64,000 nt of DNA from an uncultured Prevotella sp. (GCA_946548085.1 CAMNPN010000010.1:1-64000), one strand, 5' to 3'. Shown: positions 36,387 through 44,384, counted from the first letter of the stretch. Notes: generated by a model not told the origin, from the sequence alone. Numbers and translations are program-made.

Positions 36387-38093
36387 ATGAAAGATAGAAT
36401 TACAGGTGCTAAGGCGCTGATGCGTGCTCTCCAGGCCGAGGGGGTGAAGACCATCTTCGGCTATCCCGGCGGCAGTATCATGCCCGTCTACGATGCACTC
36501 TTCGACTATACCCGGGGCGAGAAGAAATGTTTCGACCATATCCTGGTGCGCCACGAACAGGGTGCCACCCATGCTGCCGAGGGCTATGCCCGTGTATCCG
36601 GTAAGGTGGGCGTGGCCCTTGTGACGAGCGGACCTGGCGTGACGAATACGCTGACGGGTATTGCCGACGCGATGCTCGACTCCACGCCGATCGTTGTCAT
36701 CGCCGGACAGGTGCCCATCTCCGCCCTCGGCACCGACGCCTTCCAGGAGGTGGACCTTGTGGGTGTGTCTCAGCCCATCTCGAAGTGGTCGTATCAGATC
36801 CGCCACGCCGAGGATGTGGCGTGGGCCGTGAGTCGCGCCTTCTATATCGCCCGGACGGGACGACCCGGACCGGTGGTGCTCGACTTTGCAAAGAACGCCC
36901 AGGTAGAGGAGGTGGACTGGGAGGTGCAGAAGGTGAACTTTATCCGTTCCTACGTGCCTTATCCCAAACTCGATGCCGAGGCCGTGCGCCGGGCCGCAGA
37001 ACTGATTAACAACGCCAAGAAGCCGCTGGCACTCGTCGGGCAGGGCGTAGAACTGGGCAATGCCCAGGGCGAACTGAAGGCATTCCTGGAGAAAGCCGAT
37101 ATCCCCGCAGGCCGTACGATGCTCGGACTCTCGGCCCTGCCCTCAAACCATCCGCTCAATGTCGGCATGCTGGGCATGCACGGCAACTATGCAGTGAACC
37201 TGAAGGAGCAGGAGTGCGACGTGCTCATCGCCATCGGCATGCGCTTCAGCGACCGTGTGACAGGCAATCTGAAGACCTATGCCAAGCAGGCGAAGGTAAT
37301 CCATCTCGATATCGACCACAGCGAGATCGACAAGAACGTGAAGACCGACGTGGCGGTGATAGCCGACTGTAAGGAGTCGCTGCCTGCCATCACAGCCCTG
37401 CTCAACAAGAACGACCATCAGGAGTGGCGCGACTCGTTCAAGCCGCTCGACGAGATGGAACGGGTGAAGGTCATCGAGCCTGCCATCCATCCCAAAGAGG
37501 GGCCGCTGCTCATGGGTGAAGTGGTACACGCTGTGGCAGAGCAGGCGCCGGAGGATGCCGTCCTCGTGACGGATGTCGGTCAGAATCAGCTCTTTGCAGC
37601 ACGATACTTCAAGTATTACCACAAACGCAGCATCTGTACCAGCGGCGGTCTGGGCACGATGGGCTACGGCATGCCTGCTGCCATCGGCGCCACCTTCGCC
37701 GCCCCTCAGCGCACTGTCTGCTGCTTCATGGGCGACGGCGGCTTCCAGATGTGTATCGAGGAACTCGGCACCATCATGGAGCAACAGGCTCCTGTGAAGA
37801 TGATCGTGATGAACAACCACTACCTGGGCAATGTGCGCCAGTGGCAGGATATGTTCTGGATGCGCCGCAAGTCGTTCACGAAGATGATGAATCCCGACTA
37901 TGAACCCATCGCCAAGGGTTATGGCATATCGTATCAGCGCGTGGAAGACCGCAAGGACCTGGCCGCGGCTATCGGCAAGATGCTCACCACCGAAGGACCG
38001 TTCATCCTCGAGTGTTGCATCCGTGAGGATGACAATGTGCTGCCAATGACGCCGCCGGGCATGGATATCGACAAGATGATGCTGGAGATATAA
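36387..38093 (+). CDS. ilvB: Acetolactate synthase large subunit
   Basis: A 568-residue thiamine-diphosphate enzyme condensing pyruvate with pyruvate or 2-ketobutyrate. The N domain has FGYPGGSIMPVYDAL and the catalytic Glu region RHEQGATHAAEGYARV. The C domain has GTMGYGMPAAIGA and the ThDP/Mg motif from GDGGFQMC to IVMNN. It is feedback-inhibited through the IlvN subunit encoded next. The 44-base gap to ilvN consists largely of a four-unit heptad array. Confidence 0.96.
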   Translation: MKDRITGAKALMRALQAEGVKTIFGYPGGSIMPVYDALFDYTRGEKKCFDHILVRHEQGATHAAEGYARVSGKVGVALVTSGPGVTNTLTGIADAMLDSTPIVVIAGQVPISALGTDAFQEVDLVGVSQPISKWSYQIRHAEDVAWAVSRAFYIARTGRPGPVVLDFAKNAQVEEVDWEVQKVNFIRSYVPYPKLDAEAVRRAAELINNAKKPLALVGQGVELGNAQGELKAFLEKADIPAGRTMLGLSALPSNHPLNVGMLGMHGNYAVNLKEQECDVLIAIGMRFSDRVTGNLKTYAKQAKVIHLDIDHSEIDKNVKTDVAVIADCKESLPAITALLNKNDHQEWRDSFKPLDEMERVKVIEPAIHPKEGPLLMGEVVHAVAEQAPEDAVLVTDVGQNQLFAARYFKYYHKRSICTSGGLGTMGYGMPAAIGATFAAPQRTVCCFMGDGGFQMCIEELGTIMEQQAPVKMIVMNNHYLGNVRQWQDMFWMRRKSFTKMMNPDYEPIAKGYGISYQRVEDRKDLAAAIGKMLTTEGPFILECCIREDDNVLPMTPPGMDIDKMMLEI

Positions 38094-38121
38094 GTGAGAA
38101 GTGAATTGTGAGAAGTGAATA
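38094..38121. repeat. 7-bp array between ilvB and ilvN
   Basis: Four heptads (GTGAGAA, GTGAATT, GTGAGAA, GTGAATA) begin at the base immediately after the ilvB stop codon. The array is single-orientation. Confidence 0.8.
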
Positions 38122-38137
38122 ATTTGCTACCGCTGCA

Positions 38138-38686
38138 ATGAATAAAGAAGAAATAAAGAAACTGTATACGTTACTGGTCTATTCAGAGAATGTGGCCGGT
38201 ATCCTGAATCAGGTGACAGCTGTCTTCACGCGTCGCCAGGTGAACATCGAGAGCCTGAACGTGTCGGCATCGAGCATCCCCAACGTGCATAAGTACACCA
38301 TCACCGCCTGGAGCAATGAAGACCAGATACAGAAGATAGTGCGCCAGATCGAGAAGAAGATCGATGTGGTGAAAGCCAACTACTTTACCGACGACCAGTT
38401 GTTCATCCGTGAGTCGGGCCTTTACAAGCTCGCTACGGAGAAGGTGCTCGAGAATGCGGAGATATCACGCACCGTGAGGCGTTTCGAAGCCCAGATCATC
38501 GAGGTGAACCCCACCTATACCATCGTCATGAAGCATGGCATCACTGAGGACATCATCTCGCTCTACCGCGCCCTCGACGCTTTCGGTTGTGTGCTGCAGT
38601 ACACCCGTAGCGGCCGCATCGCCGTCACCCGCGGCATGCAGGAGCAAGTGAGCGAGTTCCTTGAGCAAAGGGAGAGCGAGAGGTAG
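38138..38686 (+). CDS. ilvN: Acetolactate synthase small (regulatory) subunit
   Basis: A 182-residue regulatory partner of IlvB. An N-terminal ACT domain (about residues 9-85; YTLLVYSENVAGILNQVTAVF, RRQVNIESLNVS) binds valine. A second conserved domain follows (about 90-170; EVNPTYTIVMKHGI). In Bacteroides the next genes are an acyl-ACP thioesterase and ilvC. Here a galactanase intervenes and ilvC is absent. Confidence 0.95.
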   Translation: MNKEEIKKLYTLLVYSENVAGILNQVTAVFTRRQVNIESLNVSASSIPNVHKYTITAWSNEDQIQKIVRQIEKKIDVVKANYFTDDQLFIRESGLYKLATEKVLENAEISRTVRRFEAQIIEVNPTYTIVMKHGITEDIISLYRALDAFGCVLQYTRSGRIAVTRGMQEQVSEFLEQRESER

Positions 38687-38691
38687 GTTAC

Positions 38692-38720
38692 GTTTATAGT
38701 TTAGAGTTTATAGATTATAG
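38692..38720. repeat. 7-bp array abutting the galactanase start codon
   Basis: Four heptads plus one base (GTTTATA, GTTTAGA, GTTTATA, GATTATA, G), 29 bases like the left arms at 6.8, 22.6 and 36.2 kb. It is followed at once by ATGATTA, the boundary word of the other elements, and the ATG there is the galactanase start codon. No inverted partner arm is visible downstream. Confidence 0.8.
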
Positions 38721-40010
38721 ATGATTACATTTAAAGGCGGATGGAGCAGATGGGCGAGGGTAGTGGTCTTCTCATTCCTCGTTCCCCTCGTTAATCCCGT
38801 GCAAGCACAAAGATACCTTGGCGGCGACATCTCATTGCTGCCACAATATGAGAAGTATGACGTGCCTTATTATGATGGCGACGGACAGAAGATTGACGAT
38901 GTGTTGCAATATATGAAGAGCGAGGCTGTGGGATGGAATGCCCAGCGCGTAAGGCTCTTTGTCAATCCGACACCCAGCCTCGATTATGATGATCCGGCAA
39001 TCTGCCAGGACCTCGACTATGTCACAGCCTTGGGGCGCCGCATCAAGGAGGCAGGAATGGCTTTCATGCTCGACTTCCACTATAGCGACTCGTGGGCCGA
39101 CCCTGCCAAGCAATGGACACCCGTGGCATGGCAGTCGCTTAGCGACGAACAGCTGCAGGCCAAGATCTACGAGTACACCAGAGACTGTCTGATGAAACTG
39201 GTGGAGGCCGGTGCCACGCCCGACTTCATCCAGACGGGCAACGAGATATCCTACGGGATGCTGTGGGGCGAGAAGGGCACAAAGGCCAACCACTGCTATA
39301 CCAACTCCGATGCCAACTGGCCGCGATTTATCGCCCTGTTGCAACAGGCAGTAAAGGCCTGTCGCGAGGTGTGTCCGGAGGCTAAGGTCATCATCCACAC
39401 CGAACGGGCAGGAAACACCAGTATGACGGTGGATATCTACAAGCGTCTGGCCGACGTGGACTACGACGTCATCGGACTGTCGTACTATCCCTTCTGGCAC
39501 AAGCAGCTCTCGGTACTTTCGCAGACCCTCGACGAGCTTGCCACGAACTTCCCCGAGAAGCCCGTGCAGATTGTGGAAACGGCCTACCATTATCAATGGA
39601 AACCTACTACCGGTGTCACCTGGAACTCGTTCTCTATCTGGAAAGACACGCCTGAGGGACAGGCGGCCTTCGTGCGCGACCTCATTGCCGAACTGAACAA
39701 GCACGCAAATGTAAACGGACTCTACTGGTGGTTCCCTGAAGAGAACGGCAACGGCCCCGACAAGAAGGTGATCACGGGATGGGTGAATCGCGGACTCTGG
39801 GACAATGACACCCACCGCGCCCTGCCGGCACTCTATGAACTCAAGGCATTCCTCGGTTCTGAGACGTCAGTGCGTTCTCTTACCTCTGACCTCTCATCGC
39901 TCACCTCTGAGACATGGTACACCCTGCAGGGACAGCGCCTGCAGTCGAAGCCCACGCGGCCAGGTATCTATATTCATGGTGGACATAAGGTATTGGTCGT
40001 CTCAGAGTAA
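38721..40010 (+). CDS. Secreted GH53 endo-beta-1,4-galactanase
   Basis: A 429-residue exported enzyme that cuts the beta-1,4-galactan side chains of pectin. A signal peptide of about 30 residues (VVVFSFLVPLVNPVQAQ) precedes the GH53 barrel. The acid/base is Glu175 (QTGNEIS) and the nucleophile Glu286 (VQIVETAYHY); LYWWFPEENGNG closes the barrel. Residues 387-396 are encoded by a 7-bp array, and the last 30 (ETWYTLQGQRLQSKPTRPGIYI) resemble a short C-terminal module common on Prevotella secreted proteins. The start ATG is part of a heptad-array boundary and the stop lies in its complement TAATCAT. It interrupts the ilvN-thioesterase neighbourhood. Confidence 0.9.
   Translation: MITFKGGWSRWARVVVFSFLVPLVNPVQAQRYLGGDISLLPQYEKYDVPYYDGDGQKIDDVLQYMKSEAVGWNAQRVRLFVNPTPSLDYDDPAICQDLDYVTALGRRIKEAGMAFMLDFHYSDSWADPAKQWTPVAWQSLSDEQLQAKIYEYTRDCLMKLVEAGATPDFIQTGNEISYGMLWGEKGTKANHCYTNSDANWPRFIALLQQAVKACREVCPEAKVIIHTERAGNTSMTVDIYKRLADVDYDVIGLSYYPFWHKQLSVLSQTLDELATNFPEKPVQIVETAYHYQWKPTTGVTWNSFSIWKDTPEGQAAFVRDLIAELNKHANVNGLYWWFPEENGNGPDKKVITGWVNRGLWDNDTHRALPALYELKAFLGSETSVRSLTSDLSSLTSETWYTLQGQRLQSKPTRPGIYIHGGHKVLVVSE
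39881..39908. repeat. 7-bp array inside the galactanase gene
   Basis: Four heptads (TACCTCT, GACCTCT, CATCGCT, CACCTCT) encode LTSDLSSLTS, joining the catalytic barrel to the C-terminal module. The unit family is that of the arrays at 51.2 and 61.5 kb, and the flank AGTGCGTTCTCTT resembles the flank at 51.2 kb. Confidence 0.7.
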
Positions 40011-40018
40011 TCATAAAT

Positions 40019-40067
40019 CTCAAAGCTCAAAGTTCAAATCTCAAAGCTCAAATCTCAAAGTTCAAAG
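40019..40067. repeat. 7-bp array abutting the thioesterase start codon
   Basis: Seven heptads (CTCAAAG, CTCAAAG, TTCAAAT, CTCAAAG, CTCAAAT, CTCAAAG, TTCAAAG). The last base is the G of the GTG start of the thioesterase. Upstream, TAATCAT (40008-40014) includes the galactanase stop codon. Confidence 0.88.
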
Positions 40068-40837
40068 TGAATAAGATAGGATCATACGAATTCATGGCCG
40101 AGCCCTTCCACTGCGACTTCTCGCAGCGTCTCTTCATGGGACACCTCGGCAACCACCTGCTCAACGCCGCTGACTTCCACTCCTCGGCCCGCGGCTTCGG
40201 CATGAAGTACCTCATGGGCATCCAGCGTTCGTGGGTGCTGTCACGACTCGCCATCGAGATGGACGAGATGCCCCGGCAATACACCCGTTTCCGCGTCGAG
40301 ACATGGGTAGAGTCGGCCATGCGCTACTTCACGTCACGTAACTTCCGCATCGTCGGCGATGAGCCTTCTGCTGACGGCCAGGAGCCAAAGGTCTACGGCT
40401 ACGGCCGCAGTATCTGGGCGATGATTGACACCGAGACGCGCCAACCCACAGACATCTTCGCGATCGACAACGGTGCCATCAACCAGTGGATCGTTAAGGA
40501 TAAGGCATGTCCCATCGACAAGGGCGGTCGCGTGAAGATGACCGATGAGGCTCGTTTCGTGCGTACCATCGACACCTATTACAACGATGTCGATATCAAC
40601 GGCCACATCAACTCCGTGAAGTACATCGAGCACGTGCTCGACCTCTGGCCCATCGATTGGTACCGCACCCATCGTCTGCGCCGCTTCGAGATTGCCTACG
40701 TCGCCGAGGCCCATCAGGGCGACCGTCTCTCGTTCTTTCAGGAGGAAGGTGAGGGCGGCGAGGTCTCAGTACGCATCACGAAAGACTCTCCCGACGGCCC
40801 CATCGAGGTATGCCGCAGCAAAGTTGCCTTCGAGTGA
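40067..40837 (+). CDS. Acyl-ACP thioesterase
   Basis: A 256-residue double-hotdog thioesterase that releases fatty acids from acyl carrier protein. The N-terminal half begins FHCDFSQRLFMGHLGNHLL; the second half has the active-site region YYNDVDINGHINSVKYIEH with the Asn/His pair. A GTG start at 40067 is used, preceded only by the heptad array; the ATG at 40094 (MAEPFHCDF) is an alternative. In Bacteroides this gene lies between ilvN and ilvC and may tailor branched-chain acyl chains; here the galactanase separates it from ilvN. Confidence 0.87.
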   Translation: MNKIGSYEFMAEPFHCDFSQRLFMGHLGNHLLNAADFHSSARGFGMKYLMGIQRSWVLSRLAIEMDEMPRQYTRFRVETWVESAMRYFTSRNFRIVGDEPSADGQEPKVYGYGRSIWAMIDTETRQPTDIFAIDNGAINQWIVKDKACPIDKGGRVKMTDEARFVRTIDTYYNDVDINGHINSVKYIEHVLDLWPIDWYRTHRLRRFEIAYVAEAHQGDRLSFFQEEGEGGEVSVRITKDSPDGPIEVCRSKVAFE

Positions 40838-40911
40838 GGTATGCCTGTCACCTGCTTTCTTAGTATGCGCTACAAATGCGCTATAACTTTTTAAAGCCCT
40901 ATAGAAATGAA

Positions 40912-40948
40912 AATTCGGAAACCCTTTATTTATCGAGGTTTCCGAATT
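40912..40948 (-). terminator. Terminator between thioesterase and tRNA-Cys
   Basis: AATTCGGAAACC (40912-40923) pairs perfectly with GGTTTCCGAATT (40937-40948) around 13 bases. On the minus strand it is followed by TTCATT after the stem's own TT, fitting the tRNA-Cys transcript. It can also stop the convergent thioesterase transcript. Confidence 0.85.
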
Positions 40949-40956
40949 CTTCTTTG

Positions 40957-41028
40957 AGGTGCCTGGCGGATTCGAACCGCCGTAGACGGTTTTGCAGACC
41001 GTTGACTAAGCCACTCATCCAAGGCACC
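40957..41028 (-). tRNA. tRNA-Cys (GCA)
   Basis: A complete cloverleaf on the minus strand. The acceptor GGTGCCT pairs with AGGCACC, the anticodon stem ACGGT/ACCGT holds loop CTGCAAA with anticodon GCA, and the T arm has GGTTCGAATCC. The discriminator base is U, as expected for tRNA-Cys. The CCA end is not fully encoded. It has its own promoter at 41079-41111. Confidence 0.95.
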
Positions 41029-41064
41029 GAGTAAGATGTCGAGATCTAATGATCTGGTCACCAT

Positions 41065-41262
41065 TTATGAATGCGGGTGCAAAGGTAGCGTTTTTTCTCG
41101 ACACCGCCAAATGTTTTCTCGTTTTTTTCGTTTCTTTGTGCAATTTTTCGCCAAAGCACACCCTTTACAGGCCTCATTCTCGTCTGTCAGCACCAGGTAG
41201 ACCCGGTAGCACGCATAGGCGATGGCAATAGCTATGATGACGATGGTTGCGCACAACTGCAT
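41065..41262 (-). CDS. Small Cys-rich membrane protein (FeoB-associated-like)
   Basis: A 65-residue protein: one membrane helix at about residues 5-22 (ATIVIIAIAIAYACYRVYLVL), then Cys32-x2-Cys35-x5-Cys41 and a basic run. This resembles the small FeoB-associated Cys-rich membrane proteins, though no feo gene is nearby. The last 15 or so residues overlap the tRNA-Cys promoter and look unlike the family, so the natural protein may once have ended near the KKRKK segment. It starts 15 bases after the lipid kinase stop and is probably co-transcribed with it. Confidence 0.6.
   Translation of the reverse strand: MQLCATIVIIAIAIAYACYRVYLVLTDENEACKGCALAKNCTKKRKKRENIWRCREKTLPLHPHS
41079..41111 (-). promoter_or_regulatory. 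tRNA-Cys promoter
   Basis: On the minus strand TTTG (41108-41111), a 20-base spacer and TACCTTTGC (41079-41087) match the consensus exactly. The start would be near 41076, about 48 bases before the mature tRNA. The promoter lies within the coding sequence of the Cys-rich membrane protein. Confidence 0.82.
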
Positions 41263-41277
41263 AGTTTCCAGGCCTGC

Positions 41278-42312
41278 TTACAGTTTTGTGAGTTTTCTCA
41301 ACAGTAGTTTGTTGATCACTTGAATCCTGTGCCCTCTCTTTTCTATATCCTCGCGTACATTATTTATATTATTAAAGAAGTCGCTGAAGGCATTGAGCAA
41401 GAAGTTTGGCTGTCCTGTGTCTTCAGTCATGTTCGGATCGGTAAGGATACGTATGCCTTGCGATTCGATATGCACGTCAACCTCCTTGCCCGTCATGATT
41501 GGGTCACCGTCATAGTGGATGGCTCCAGGCTGTTTCCTACTGATATGAAGGTGCTTGGTACGGAAAGTCTTAATCTTCGAGTTGTTGGGGAGTGTCTTCA
41601 TAAACAGGTCGGCCGCTATCTGTGGTGCTTCGAGGGTGTTGAAAGGCTCCATGATGATCACATCCATCTCGCCGTCTTTCATGGTGGCTCCCGGGGCGAT
41701 ATAGGCATTGTTGCCGTATTGCGACGCGTTGGCACAGGCAATGAGGAAGGCCTTGTAGCAATGAGCCCCGTCGTCTGAGGCTACCTCGTAGGTCTCCGGC
41801 TCGTATTTCAGCCCTTCTTTAAGCACATTCTCCACGTAGGTGATCGGCCCCCGCTTGCCAGACTCTGCAAACTTCAGCGAGATAAAGGCATCGAAGCCCA
41901 TGCCACAGGTGCAGAAGAAGGGCAGCTCGTTGATAATACCGTAGTCGAACACCTCGACATTGTTCGCATTGATGATGTCGATTGATTTTTTCAGGTCCAT
42001 GGGGATACAGAGATGCCTGGCCAGTCCGTTGCCAGAGCCACAGGGCATGATGGCCAGCGCTGTCTGACTATGTGTAAGCGATCGGGCCACCTCATTGACG
42101 GTACCATCGCCGCCGACGGCTACTGCCACGTCTGCTTGTCGCTCCACGCAGCTCTTGGCTATCTCGGCAGCGTGGCCGGCATAGCACGTCAGCTGGATTT
42201 CATAGTCATACAACTCGTGATCCAACCGCTTCTCAATCAGGTCGGGTATCTCATCCTTCGAGTGTGTTCCCGAAATGGGATTGATGATGAAAACGATCTT
42301 CTTTTTATTCAT
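41278..42312 (-). CDS. YegS/DagK/LCB5-family lipid kinase
   Basis: A 344-residue protein of the diacylglycerol/sphingosine kinase catalytic family. The start KKIVFIINPISGTHSKDEIPD and AVGGDGTVNEVARSL form the nucleotide-binding core; MPCGSGNGLARHL and GAIHYDGDPIMTGKEVDV follow. It phosphorylates a lipid alcohol at the inner membrane. It is divergent from a serine palmitoyltransferase-like gene, so a sphingoid base or related lipid is an attractive substrate, but this is inference. The start at 42312 is used rather than TTG 42324. The -7 element at 42321-42329 implies a 5' leader of only a few bases. Confidence 0.87.
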   Translation of the reverse strand: MNKKKIVFIINPISGTHSKDEIPDLIEKRLDHELYDYEIQLTCYAGHAAEIAKSCVERQADVAVAVGGDGTVNEVARSLTHSQTALAIMPCGSGNGLARHLCIPMDLKKSIDIINANNVEVFDYGIINELPFFCTCGMGFDAFISLKFAESGKRGPITYVENVLKEGLKYEPETYEVASDDGAHCYKAFLIACANASQYGNNAYIAPGATMKDGEMDVIIMEPFNTLEAPQIAADLFMKTLPNNSKIKTFRTKHLHISRKQPGAIHYDGDPIMTGKEVDVHIESQGIRILTDPNMTEDTGQPNFLLNAFSDFFNNINNVREDIEKRGHRIQVINKLLLRKLTKL

Positions 42313-42320
42313 AACTACAT

Positions 42321-42432
42321 GCAAAATTACGAAAATCGGTTAATAATCCAACTAAATATGCAAGAAAAATGGAAAAATAGCACTTTTATTAAGAAAAACT
42401 TGCACGAATTGATAAAAATTGTGTAACTTTGC
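42321..42432. promoter_or_regulatory. Divergent promoters of lipid kinase and SPT genes
   Basis: TAATTTTGC on the minus strand (42321-42329) lies just before the kinase start. TAACTTTGC on the plus strand (42424-42432), with CTTG 21 bases upstream, serves the SPT-like gene. The region between is AT-rich without repeats. Confidence 0.6.
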
Positions 42433-42472
42433 ACGCTGAAAGAATCAAGGACAAGAATTACCTATCATAGAA

Positions 42473-43663
42473 ATGGGACAATTAGAAGAGAAATTTAAGA
42501 GCTACCGTGTGCCTCAGAAGTTCATGGAAGACGATGTTTACCCTTATTTCCGTGCCATCACGGGCAAGCAGGGTACAGAAGTTGAGATGGGCGGTCAGAA
42601 GGTGCTGATGTTCGGCTCGAATGCTTACACAGGTCTTACTGGTGACCAGCGTATCATCGATGCTGCGAAGGCTGCTCTCGATAAATATGGCTCTGGCTGC
42701 GCTGGAAGCCGTTTCCTGAATGGAACACTTGACCTTCATGTTCAACTCGAGAATGAGTTGGCCGAATTTATCGGTAAGGACGAGGCTTTGTGTTTCTCCA
42801 CAGGATTCTCCGTGAACCAAGGTGTTCTCGCAGTGGTGGCAGGCAAGGACGACTATATTATCTGTGACGATCGCGACCATGCCTCTATCGTTGACGGCCG
42901 TCGCCTGTCATTTGCCAAGCAGCTTCACTACAAGCACAATGACATGGACGACCTGGAGCGGCTGCTGCAGGGACTGCCCTACGAGGCTATCAAGCTCATT
43001 GTCGTAGATGGTGTGTTCTCAATGGAGGGCGATTTGGCCAAGCTGCCTGAGATTGTAAAACTGAAGCATAAGTACAACTGCTCGATCATGGTGGACGAGG
43101 CCCACGGCATAGGTGTTTTCGGTCGTCAGGGACGTGGTGTCTGTGACTATTTCGGACTGACTGATGAGGTAGACCTTATCATGGGCACCTTCTCGAAGTC
43201 ACTGGCCTCTATCGGTGGTTTTATTGCTTCCGACAAGGAGACCATCAATTTCCTTCGTCACAATACGCGCTCATATATCTTCTCTGCCTCGAACACCCCA
43301 GCAGCTACGGCAGCCGCCATGGAGGCTCTGCACATCATCCAGGCCGAGCCCGAGCGTATCGAGCGCCTGTGGAAAGTGACAAACTATGCGCTGAGACGTT
43401 TCCGCGAGGAGGGCTTCGAAATCGGAGATACAGAGAGTCCTATCATTCCGCTTTATGTGCGCGATGCCAATAAGACCTTCCTTGTCACGGCTCTTGCATT
43501 CAAGGCAGGTGTGTTTATCAATCCCGTCATACCGCCAGCATGTGCTCCTCAGGACACGCTCGTGCGCTATGCACTGATGGCCACCCATACCGAGGAGCAG
43601 GTGGAGCGCTCGGTAAAGGCTCTGAAGAAGATTTTCGTGGAGCAGGGTATCATCAAAGAGTGA
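42473..43663 (+). CDS. spt: Serine palmitoyltransferase-like alpha-oxoamine synthase
   Basis: A 396-residue PLP enzyme of the group containing serine palmitoyltransferase, 2-amino-3-ketobutyrate CoA ligase (Kbl) and 8-amino-7-oxononanoate synthase. His136 (DRDHASIVDG) stacks on PLP, Asp208 and His211 (VDEAHGIG) hold the cofactor, and Lys242 (TFSKSLASIGG) forms the Schiff base. From memory it closely resembles the Bacteroides thetaiotaomicron enzyme that makes 3-ketosphinganine, the first step of sphingolipid synthesis. No threonine dehydrogenase or biotin gene is adjacent, which favours SPT over Kbl or BioF. Annotation as Kbl is the main alternative. Confidence 0.8.
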   Translation: MGQLEEKFKSYRVPQKFMEDDVYPYFRAITGKQGTEVEMGGQKVLMFGSNAYTGLTGDQRIIDAAKAALDKYGSGCAGSRFLNGTLDLHVQLENELAEFIGKDEALCFSTGFSVNQGVLAVVAGKDDYIICDDRDHASIVDGRRLSFAKQLHYKHNDMDDLERLLQGLPYEAIKLIVVDGVFSMEGDLAKLPEIVKLKHKYNCSIMVDEAHGIGVFGRQGRGVCDYFGLTDEVDLIMGTFSKSLASIGGFIASDKETINFLRHNTRSYIFSASNTPAATAAAMEALHIIQAEPERIERLWKVTNYALRRFREEGFEIGDTESPIIPLYVRDANKTFLVTALAFKAGVFINPVIPPACAPQDTLVRYALMATHTEEQVERSVKALKKIFVEQGIIKE

Positions 43664-43692
43664 CGGACAGAGACGAATGAAATCATAACGAT

Positions 43693-43765
43693 CGGGGCGT
43701 AGCGCAGTTGGTAGCGTTCCTGGTTTGGGACCAGGCTGTCGCAGGTTCGAGTCCTGTCGCCCCGA
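43693..43765 (+). tRNA. tRNA-Pro (TGG)
   Basis: A complete cloverleaf: acceptor CGGGGCG (43693-43699) pairs with CGCCCCG (43758-43764), anticodon stem CCTGG/CCAGG with loop TTTGGGA and anticodon TGG at 43726-43728, T arm CAGGTTCGAGTCCTG. CCA is not encoded. It is followed by a terminator. Confidence 0.96.
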
Positions 43766-43775
43766 CTCTTATAGA

Positions 43776-43808
43776 AGCCGCTGGATTCTCGGATTCAGCG
43801 GCTTTTTT
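43776..43808 (+). terminator. Intrinsic terminator after tRNA-Pro
   Basis: AGCCGCTG (43776-43783) pairs with CAGCGGCT (43796-43803), extended by GATTC-like pairing in the loop, followed by six T's. Confidence 0.88.
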
Positions 43809-43871
43809 ATCCAAAAATCATAATGATTGTTAAAGAAGCGCTGATTTTCCTTTCTTTGACAGAAAAAGAAT

Positions 43872-43879
43872 TATTTTTG
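43872..43879 (+). promoter_or_regulatory. greA promoter -7 element
   Basis: TATTTTTG matches TAnnTTTG and lies 16 bases before the ATG at 43895. A TTTG at 43855-43858 is too close to be a normal -33 element. It argues against the upstream in-frame start at 43823. Confidence 0.5.
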
Positions 43880-43894
43880 CAGAAAAACAGAATC

Positions 43895-44359
43895 ATGGAG
43901 TATATGTCGCAAGAGGGCTACGACAAGCTCGTGGCCGAACTACATCATATGGAGAGTGTTGAATTGCCGCAAGTAAGAGATGCCATCTCCGAGGCGCGCG
44001 ACAAGGGTGACCTCAGCGAGAACTTCGAGTACCATGCCGCCAAGCGCGAGCAGGCAAGGCTGTTGGGGCGAATACGCTTCAAGCAGAAGGTGCTGGCCAA
44101 TGCGCGAGTCATCGATATGTCGCGGTTGGGCACAGACAGCGTGCAGCTGCTCAGCAAGGTCGAGATGACCAACCTCGCTACCAATGCACGGATGACATAT
44201 ACCATCGCCAGTCCTAACGAGGCCAATCTCCGCGAGGGCAAGATCTCCGTCAAATCACCTATTGCCCAGGCGCTATTAAATAAGAGGGTGGGCGACGTCG
44301 TCGAGGTACGCGTTCCTGCCGGCATGATGAAGCTCCGCATCGAGAGCATCTCGTTGTGA
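43895..44359 (+). CDS. greA: Transcription elongation factor GreA
   Basis: A 154-residue protein: an N-terminal coiled coil whose tip carries the acidic signature ISEARDKGDLSENFEYHAAK, and a C-terminal FKBP-like domain (residues about 80-154). It enters the RNA polymerase secondary channel and stimulates cleavage of backtracked transcripts. The frame extends upstream to 43823, but the ATG at 43895 gives the normal GreA length and lies just downstream of the promoter. Confidence 0.95.
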   Translation: MEYMSQEGYDKLVAELHHMESVELPQVRDAISEARDKGDLSENFEYHAAKREQARLLGRIRFKQKVLANARVIDMSRLGTDSVQLLSKVEMTNLATNARMTYTIASPNEANLREGKISVKSPIAQALLNKRVGDVVEVRVPAGMMKLRIESISL

Positions 44360-44384
44360 CGATAAAAACGAAAAATGAAAGATT

